Under the pieces are notes generated by a model. That model had not been told where the DNA came from. It saw nothing but the letters and a program-made list of their open reading frames with translations, and ran no database searches. Both the position numbers and the translations under genes were made by a program. From NCBI RefSeq assembly GCF_003026475.1, contig NZ_PYMC01000016.1:1-64000 (forward strand): a DNA stretch of 64,000 bases, in the 5' to 3' direction. This document shows, in pieces, positions 58,927-64,000 of this stretch. How positions within the stretch are numbered: the stretch's first letter is position 1; every line of letters begins with the position of its first letter. Origin of the DNA: Photobacterium lipolyticum. Its GTDB lineage: Bacteria > Pseudomonadota > Gammaproteobacteria > Enterobacterales > Vibrionaceae.

Positions 58927-61098
58927 TTACATCGGCTGTAGCTTAGCGTACTGAGTGACCAGCCATTTGATCCCTTCACCGTTAAAGGCAACCTGTACCC
59001 GGCTCTGGGCACCGCTACCTTCAAAGTTAATGATGGTACCTTCACCAAACTTGGTATGCTGTACCCGCTGGCCTAAGCTGAATCCGGTCTGGTTGAAATT
59101 GTCATTGACCTGGGTCTGGCTGAACCGGCCGCTGCTGGCAGGACGCGACACCTGCGCTTTCATCCGCACCTCTTCAACATACTCCGTCGGAATTTCACGA
59201 ATAAAACGCGATGGCTTATGAAAGTTATCTTTACCGTAGAGACGGCGCATTTCCGCGTAGGTGATGTAGAGTTTCTGCATCGCACGGGTCATGCCTACGT
59301 AACACAAACGGCGCTCCTCTTCTAAACGGCCCACTTCTTCGGTGGTACGCGAGCTCGGGAACATCCCCTCTTCCACACCGACCATAAAGACAACCGGGAA
59401 TTCCAGCCCCTTGGCACTGTGCATGGTCATCAACTGCACGGCATCTTCAAAGTCATCAGCCTGGCCTTCACCGGCCTCTAATGCCGCATGTGACAGGAAC
59501 GCTGACAGCGGACTCATCTCTTCCGCTTCTTCCGGCACTTCAAACTGACGCGTAGCCGTCACCAGCTCTTCCAGGTTTTCAATACGCGCCTGGGCTTTTT
59601 CACCTTTTTCTTGTTCATACATCGCCCGCAGACCCGAATTGTGGATCACGGCATCCGTTTGCTGAAATAACGGCAATTCACACGTGTCGTCTTCCAGCGC
59701 ATTGATCAGCTCGATAAAGCGACGGAGTGAGTTTGCAGCCCGCCCCGCCAGCACCTGCTCTTCGAGCAGGGCAATACTCGCCTGCCACATCGTCGCCCCG
59801 CGATCACGCGCGGCCAGGCGAATGGTTTCCAATGTACGATCGCCCAAACCACGGGTTGGGGTATTCACCACCCGCTCAAACGAGGCATCGTCATTACGAT
59901 TCGCCGTCAAACGTAAGTAAGCCAGTGAATCTTTGATTTCCTGACGTTCGAAGAAACGCATGCCGCCATAAATTCGGTACGGCAACCCCGCTTGAATTAA
60001 CGCTTCTTCCAGTACGCGTGACTGGGCATTGCTCCGGTATAAAAAGGCCGTTTCATTCAACATACCGCCTTTCTCGCGCCACTCTTTAATTTTACCGACT
60101 GCAAAGCGGGCTTCATCCAGCTCATTGAATGCCGAGTAAAGTGAAATCAGCTCACCTTCTGCACCTTCCGTCCATAAGTTCTTGCCCATCCGCTCGTTGT
60201 TATTGGCAATAAGCTCATTGGCCGCATTTAGGATGTTGCCCGTCGAGCGGTAGTTCTGTTCAAGGAAGATCGAAGAGGCGTTGGTGAAATCACGCAGAAA
60301 ACGCTGGATGTTCTCGACCTGAGCGCCTCGCCAGCCGTAAATCGACTGATCATCATCGCCCACGATCATGACACTGCAATCAGGCCCCGCCATCAGGCGC
60401 AGCCAGGCAAACTGAATGTTGTTGGTATCCTGAAACTCATCGACCAGTATATGTTTAAAGCGCGCCTGATAATGCTCACGAATGTGCTTGTTATCGCGTA
60501 CTAACTCAAAGGCACGCAGCAGCAGCTCGGCAAAATCAACCAGCCCGGCACGATCACACGCTTCCTGATACGCGGTATACACTCGCAGCCAGGTTTTTTC
60601 CACCGGATCGCTAAACGTCTCGATGTTGGCCGGGCGCAGCCCTTCATCTTTTTTGCCATTGATGTACCAGGCTGCCTGACGCGCCGGCCAGTGCTTTTCA
60701 TCCAGGTTCTGCGCCTTGATCAAACGGCGCAGCAAGCGCATCTGATCGTCCGAGTCGAGAATATTGAAATCGTCCGGCAGCCGGGCATCCAAATAATGGG
60801 CCCGCAGCATGCGGTGACACAGACCGTGGAAGGTGCCGTTCCACATGCCGGCTGAAGAGCCCTGCATCAGTTCATTGATGCGCCCGCGCATTTCAGCAGC
60901 CGCTTTGTTGGTGAACGTCACCGACATGATTGAATAAGGCGATGCCTGCTCAATCTGCATTAACCATGCAATGCGATGGACGAGCACACGGGTTTTGCCA
61001 CTGCCAGCACCCGCCAGCACGAGGTGGTTACCCAGCGGCGCGGCCACCGCTTCTCTTTGTTTGTCATTGAGGCCATCTAACAGGAGTGAAACGTCCAT
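58927..61098 (-). CDS. uvrD: DNA helicase II
   Basis: 723 aa (E. coli 720). SF1A 3'-5' helicase of nucleotide excision and mismatch repair. It begins MDVSLLLDGLNDKQREAV, like E. coli. Walker A is AGAGSGKT (29-36), Walker B VDEFQDTN, motif III GDDDQSIYGWRGA, and the C-terminal Tudor-like RQVQ-type region contacts partners. It is divergent from the bufferin operon. Confidence 0.97.
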   Translation of the reverse strand: MDVSLLLDGLNDKQREAVAAPLGNHLVLAGAGSGKTRVLVHRIAWLMQIEQASPYSIMSVTFTNKAAAEMRGRINELMQGSSAGMWNGTFHGLCHRMLRAHYLDARLPDDFNILDSDDQMRLLRRLIKAQNLDEKHWPARQAAWYINGKKDEGLRPANIETFSDPVEKTWLRVYTAYQEACDRAGLVDFAELLLRAFELVRDNKHIREHYQARFKHILVDEFQDTNNIQFAWLRLMAGPDCSVMIVGDDDQSIYGWRGAQVENIQRFLRDFTNASSIFLEQNYRSTGNILNAANELIANNNERMGKNLWTEGAEGELISLYSAFNELDEARFAVGKIKEWREKGGMLNETAFLYRSNAQSRVLEEALIQAGLPYRIYGGMRFFERQEIKDSLAYLRLTANRNDDASFERVVNTPTRGLGDRTLETIRLAARDRGATMWQASIALLEEQVLAGRAANSLRRFIELINALEDDTCELPLFQQTDAVIHNSGLRAMYEQEKGEKAQARIENLEELVTATRQFEVPEEAEEMSPLSAFLSHAALEAGEGQADDFEDAVQLMTMHSAKGLEFPVVFMVGVEEGMFPSSRTTEEVGRLEEERRLCYVGMTRAMQKLYITYAEMRRLYGKDNFHKPSRFIREIPTEYVEEVRMKAQVSRPASSGRFSQTQVNDNFNQTGFSLGQRVQHTKFGEGTIINFEGSGAQSRVQVAFNGEGIKWLVTQYAKLQPM

Positions 61099-61133
61099 CG
61101 CTATCTACTGGTTATTTATACAATGGTGATGAT

Positions 61134-61184
61134 TATACCCAAATCACCTCAAGATGCGAAACTCTGCAGATTGAGGCGGTTTGG
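61134..61184 (+). repeat. palindromic intergenic repeat, copy B
   Basis: CCAAATCACCTCAA (61139-61152) and TTGAGGCGGTTTGG (61171-61184) are inverted arms with two transition mismatches, so an RNA copy would form a 14-bp hairpin. The left arm and flank match copy A at 56013. A degenerate third trace (TATACCCA then CCTCAAGA) lies at 63827-63855. The 61099-61428 gap also holds an IR CACTT-ATC-AAGTG (61354-61366), possibly an operator for bufA. Confidence 0.75.
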
Positions 61185-61428
61185 CGAGATACCCGCTCAT
61201 TTCACAATGCTTCGAGAACGCTACCGCGACTCTCTGCCTTGCCGTTTTTCTTTTTGTTCTATGCTTGATCGAGCCACATTGTTAAGTGATGCGGGTAAAA
61301 GTTAAAGAAAAGTGAAATTAATTACCTTCTTAACCTTTCTTATGTTCCGAGAACACTTATCAAGTGCTATCCAAAACGAAAGGAAACGTTGCTAAACACA
61401 GCAATCGTCAGCGTATTAACGAGGAATC

Positions 61429-61695
61429 ATGATGAAAAAGACTAACATTGCCGTAGCCACTGCTTTCACCGGCCTACTTGCACTAGGCGGTACGGCTTTA
61501 ACCACGACCACCGCCGTCGCGGCAGAAGAAAAAGAGAAGTGCTACGGGGTTGTAAAAGCCGGTAAAAACGACTGTGCAACGAAGACCGGCTCCTGTGCCG
61601 GCACGGCTAAATCTGATGCCCAGAAAGATGCCTTCCTCATGGTGCCGAAAGGGCTGTGTGACCGTTTGGCGGGCGGTTCAACAGAGTCGAAATAA
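61429..61695 (+). CDS. bufA: bufferin-type RiPP precursor (DUF2282, BufA1-like)
   Basis: 88 aa. Signal peptide about 1-32 (…TTAVAA), so the precursor is exported. The mature part has the DUF2282 pattern: [14 protein letters not shown] (36-49), GSCAG (54-58) and VPKGLCD (72-78), with four cysteines C38, C49, C56 and C77. In characterised bufferins, cysteines are converted to thiooxazole-type heterocycles that bind copper and the product protects the periplasm. GAGGA precedes adjacent ATGs at 61429 and 61432. Its stop overlaps the bufB start (TAATG). Modification and metal binding here are inferred from family. Confidence 0.93.
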   Translation: MMKKTNIAVATAFTGLLALGGTALTTTTAVAAEEKEKCYGVVKAGKNDCATKTGSCAGTAKSDAQKDAFLMVPKGLCDRLAGGSTESK

Positions 61696-62558
61696 TGTTG
61701 AGCTTGCTAACACAACAGCAGATGGTTGGGGTGGGCTTACGCTCTCCCCACGTATCTCAAGTCATCGCGCAGCGGCCTGATATCGGGTGGCTCGAAATTC
61801 ACAGTGAAAACTACTTCTCGCCGGCATCGCTCGCCCGGCAGCAGTTACGTCAGGTTGCCGACCACTACCCGATCAGCTGCCATGGTATCGGACTCTCTTT
61901 AGGGTCGGCCGATCCGTTAAATCGCGAGCACCTGATACAGCTAAAGCAGCTGGTGGATGAGATTAATCCTATTGCGGTGTCTGATCACCTCAGCTGGAGC
62001 TCTGTCGACGGCCAGTTTTTTAACGACCTGCTGCCTCTGCCCTATACCGAAGAGGCGCTGGATAATTTTTGCCGCAAAGTCGATCAGGTACAGAGTTTTC
62101 TCGGCCGCCAGTTTCTGGTAGAAAACCCTTCCAGCTATCTCAGCTTTCAACATTCTGCGATGCCTGAGTGGGAGTTTTTACATCAGGTACAACAACGCAC
62201 CAAGTGCGGATTGCTGTTAGATCTCAACAATATTTATGTCAGTGCCTTTAACCATGGCTTTGACTGTAACCACTATCTCGCCGCTCTCGATCCGTCTGCG
62301 GTGAAAGAAATCCATCTCGCCGGCTTTACCGTCAAGCAATTTGCTGACGGAGAGATCTGGATAGATACCCACAGTAAGCCCGTCAGTCAGCCGGTCTGGC
62401 AACTGTATCGCCAATGGGTGCAACAGCACGGAGCCGTACCCACCCTGATTGAATGGGATGCAGAGATTCCCGAACTGGCGGTGTTATTGGCAGAAGCTGA
62501 TAAGGCCAACACGATTCTGATGCAGGAGACACCGCATGGCCAAATTACCCTCCCATAA
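61695..62558 (+). CDS. bufB: MNIO-family bufferin maturase (DUF692, BufB)
   Basis: 287 aa. TIM-barrel multinuclear non-haem iron oxidase (DUF692/UPF0276). Candidate iron-binding motifs are spaced along the barrel: EIHSEN (34-39), SCHGIGLSLG (61-70), SDHLSW (96-101), VENPSSY (142-148), DLNNIYVS (176-183), EIHLAG (205-210), DTHSKP (224-229) and IEWD. The enzyme is expected to oxidise precursor cysteines in the cytoplasm before export. Translation is coupled to bufA by TAATG, and the last 23 bases overlap bufC. Confidence 0.93.
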   Translation: MLSLLTQQQMVGVGLRSPHVSQVIAQRPDIGWLEIHSENYFSPASLARQQLRQVADHYPISCHGIGLSLGSADPLNREHLIQLKQLVDEINPIAVSDHLSWSSVDGQFFNDLLPLPYTEEALDNFCRKVDQVQSFLGRQFLVENPSSYLSFQHSAMPEWEFLHQVQQRTKCGLLLDLNNIYVSAFNHGFDCNHYLAALDPSAVKEIHLAGFTVKQFADGEIWIDTHSKPVSQPVWQLYRQWVQQHGAVPTLIEWDAEIPELAVLLAEADKANTILMQETPHGQITLP

Positions 62559-63369
62559 TGGCTCTCTGCATCAACTGCAACAAGCGTTTGCCGAGGCGCT
62601 CCATTATCAGCCCAGTGACCTCAGCGAGCAGATTGCCCGCGGACCGTTTAAGGCTGAGCAATTGATCCAGATCTATCGCAATAATTTTATTATCGGCCTG
62701 TCGGAAGTCTTAGAGGCAACCTATCCCGGAGTGAAAGCGGTAGTGGGCGATGAATGCTTCAGCCAGCTGGCACGCCAGCACATCCTGTCTCACCCTCTGC
62801 GACAGGGTGATGTCAGCCATTATGGCGAGGGATTGGCCGACACCATCAGCGACGCCGCCGAATTAAGCCAGGCCGTGCCTTACCTGGCCGATTTGGCCCG
62901 GCTTGAATGGTACGTTGACCGCGTCGCCTGCCAGCCGGTGATTAACCCTCGGTTTCCTTTGCACAAACTGCAGGGCTTAGCGGAAGACGATTTTCCGGCG
63001 TTACAGTTTGAAGTCCCGCAACCGACCCTGTGCCTCGATTCAGGCTTCGCGGTCGTCACCCTGTGGCAGATGATCGCCGATGATAATTTTGCAGATTTCG
63101 ATATCAACCAGCCAGAATCGGCAGTGATCCAGCATCGTCCGGATCAGATCCTGGTGATGAACACCAATCAGGCTGCTACCGCATTAATAGCCCTGAGCCA
63201 GCAGCAACAGAGCCTCAGTGCAGCCAGTGACGCTATGCTATTGATGTTAGGTGAACTGGTGCAGCGGCATATTTTTTCAGACGTTAGTATCAATTCAGAG
63301 CGTACTGATAAAAAGAGTACCGCTTTAAATAGTGCCGATCGGGATCATGCGCCACAGGGAGAGAAATGA
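62536..63369 (+). CDS. bufC: HvfC/BufC-family peptide modification partner (DUF2063)
   Basis: 277 aa. The N-terminal DUF2063 domain (about 1-100, with IYRNNFIIGLSEVLEATYPG) is followed by a mostly helical and beta C-terminal domain. Members form complexes with the MNIO enzyme and present the precursor to it. It overlaps bufB by 23 bp and the DoxX gene by 4 bp. The last 30 residues are polar and poorly conserved in character. Confidence 0.9.
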   Translation: MAKLPSHNGSLHQLQQAFAEALHYQPSDLSEQIARGPFKAEQLIQIYRNNFIIGLSEVLEATYPGVKAVVGDECFSQLARQHILSHPLRQGDVSHYGEGLADTISDAAELSQAVPYLADLARLEWYVDRVACQPVINPRFPLHKLQGLAEDDFPALQFEVPQPTLCLDSGFAVVTLWQMIADDNFADFDINQPESAVIQHRPDQILVMNTNQAATALIALSQQQQSLSAASDAMLLMLGELVQRHIFSDVSINSERTDKKSTALNSADRDHAPQGEK

Positions 63370-63824
63370 TGCTGAATTTCATTAAACAGATCGACGGTAT
63401 CGGCCAGCGTATCGCAGAGCCTTTCATTCCGTTTTTATTGTTATTTACGCGTTTGTGGGTAGCCTGGGTATTCTTTAAATCCGGCATGGTGAAATATTCC
63501 AGCTGGGACAGCACCTTATATTTGTTTGAGTATGAATATCAGGTACCGCTGCTACCCTGGCAGATTGCCGCGTATATGGGCACGGCAGCAGAGCTGATCT
63601 TACCCGTCTTTCTCGCCCTGGGATTGTTTACCCGCCCGATGGCACTGGTGCTGTTTGTGTTCAATATTACCGCCGTGGCCTCTTACCCGTTGCTGTGGGA
63701 AAAAGGCTTCTATGACCATCAGCTGTGGGGCATGATGATACTGGTTAATGTGTTCTGGGGAGCCGGGCTGTTCTCGGTCGATCGGCTCATCGGCGGCGAG
63801 CCGAAGCCCAGCCAGATCCAGTAA
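63366..63824 (+). CDS. DoxX-family membrane protein of the bufferin operon (HvfX-like)
   Basis: 152 aa. Four hydrophobic segments (about 20-40, 65-88, 92-110 and 118-138), with the DoxX LLLFTRLWVAWVFFKSGMVK region. DoxX proteins recur as the fourth member of bufferin and Haemophilus Hvf loci; a redox or membrane role in maturation or export is suspected. The start overlaps the bufC stop (ATGA). No clear terminator is visible after it. Confidence 0.88.
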   Translation: MMLNFIKQIDGIGQRIAEPFIPFLLLFTRLWVAWVFFKSGMVKYSSWDSTLYLFEYEYQVPLLPWQIAAYMGTAAELILPVFLALGLFTRPMALVLFVFNITAVASYPLLWEKGFYDHQLWGMMILVNVFWGAGLFSVDRLIGGEPKPSQIQ

Positions 63825-63912
63825 CATATACCCAGTTTTTGATCCCCCCTCAAGAGACGAGATTCAACGCTTTTCTGGATATTCAATGTGAGATCAATGT
63901 GTGCAGGAGCCG

Positions 63913-64000
63913 TCAGATCAAATCAAGCAGACGCTTCAACTGACAAATTTCAACATCCGGCAGACAACGGATTTTGGGTTCGTTATTTAGCTGACGCCCC
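63913..64000 (-). CDS. unidentified protein, C-terminal end only
   Basis: On the minus strand one frame is open from the window edge to a TGA at 63913-63915, encoding 28 residues that end IRCLPDVEICQLKRLLDLI. The composition looks like real protein, but the stretch is too short to name. It would converge on the DoxX gene. Confidence 0.4.
   Translation of the reverse strand, partial: GRQLNNEPKIRCLPDVEICQLKRLLDLI

Noticed and set aside
1-64000. Search for CRISPR arrays, insertion sequences, prophage and tRNA genes
   Set aside because: No regularly spaced repeats, transposase motifs, phage genes or tRNA-like folds were seen on either strand.

Overview
The window is chromosomal DNA from a Vibrionaceae-type gammaproteobacterium; gene content and order suggest Photobacterium or a close relative (inference, no species marker beyond the first bases of a 16S gene). 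The pointers are a complete gsp/eps type II secretion operon beside hslR-hslO-pckA and nudE-cysQ, the murI/btuB/trmA/yijD/fabR/sthA block, typA-glnA-ntrBC, and polA-spf-engB. No insertion sequence, prophage, CRISPR array or tRNA was seen. Nearly all genes are core genes; the more accessory parts are the AraC/LysE pair and the metallopeptide operon at the right end.

Layout. 1-518: 5' end of an rRNA operon reading leftwards, with its leader and promoter. 519-8725: RRM protein, murI, Dph6-like ligase, btuB under a cobalamin riboswitch, trmA, yijD-fabR, sthA. 8807-21577: cysQ, nudE and gspC-N, all on the minus strand. 21862-33150: hslR-hslO, pckA, an AsmA-like protein, fabY, dtd, yihY, a lipoprotein, an ATPase, typA. 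33151-38483: the nitrogen regulon core, glnA, a DUF4124 gene, glnL and glnG, with NtrC sites and a sigma-54 promoter. 38600-45621: a GGDEF-EAL protein, add, hemN, DUF2489, yihI, a methyltransferase.

45622-53599 is rich in regulatory RNA. On the minus strand lie a CsrB-family RNA in the place where E. coli has csrC, Spot 42 with its 15-codon SpfP frame intact, and a long RyhB with Fur boxes. Two further minus-strand terminators between engB and spf have no assigned transcript. The protein genes here are cytochrome c4, engB, polA, elbB and yhhQ.

53743-64000: DUF3630, recQ, rarD, AraC regulator, LysE exporter, uvrD, then a four-gene operon of overlapping frames encoding a bufferin-type copper-binding RiPP: a secreted DUF2282 precursor with four cysteines, an MNIO/DUF692 maturase, a HvfC/BufC partner and a DoxX membrane protein. 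This operon and the small RNAs are the most interesting content. The window ends in an unidentified minus-strand gene. Start codons were moved from the longest frame wherever a Shine-Dalgarno sequence or family length favoured a later one; each case is stated.
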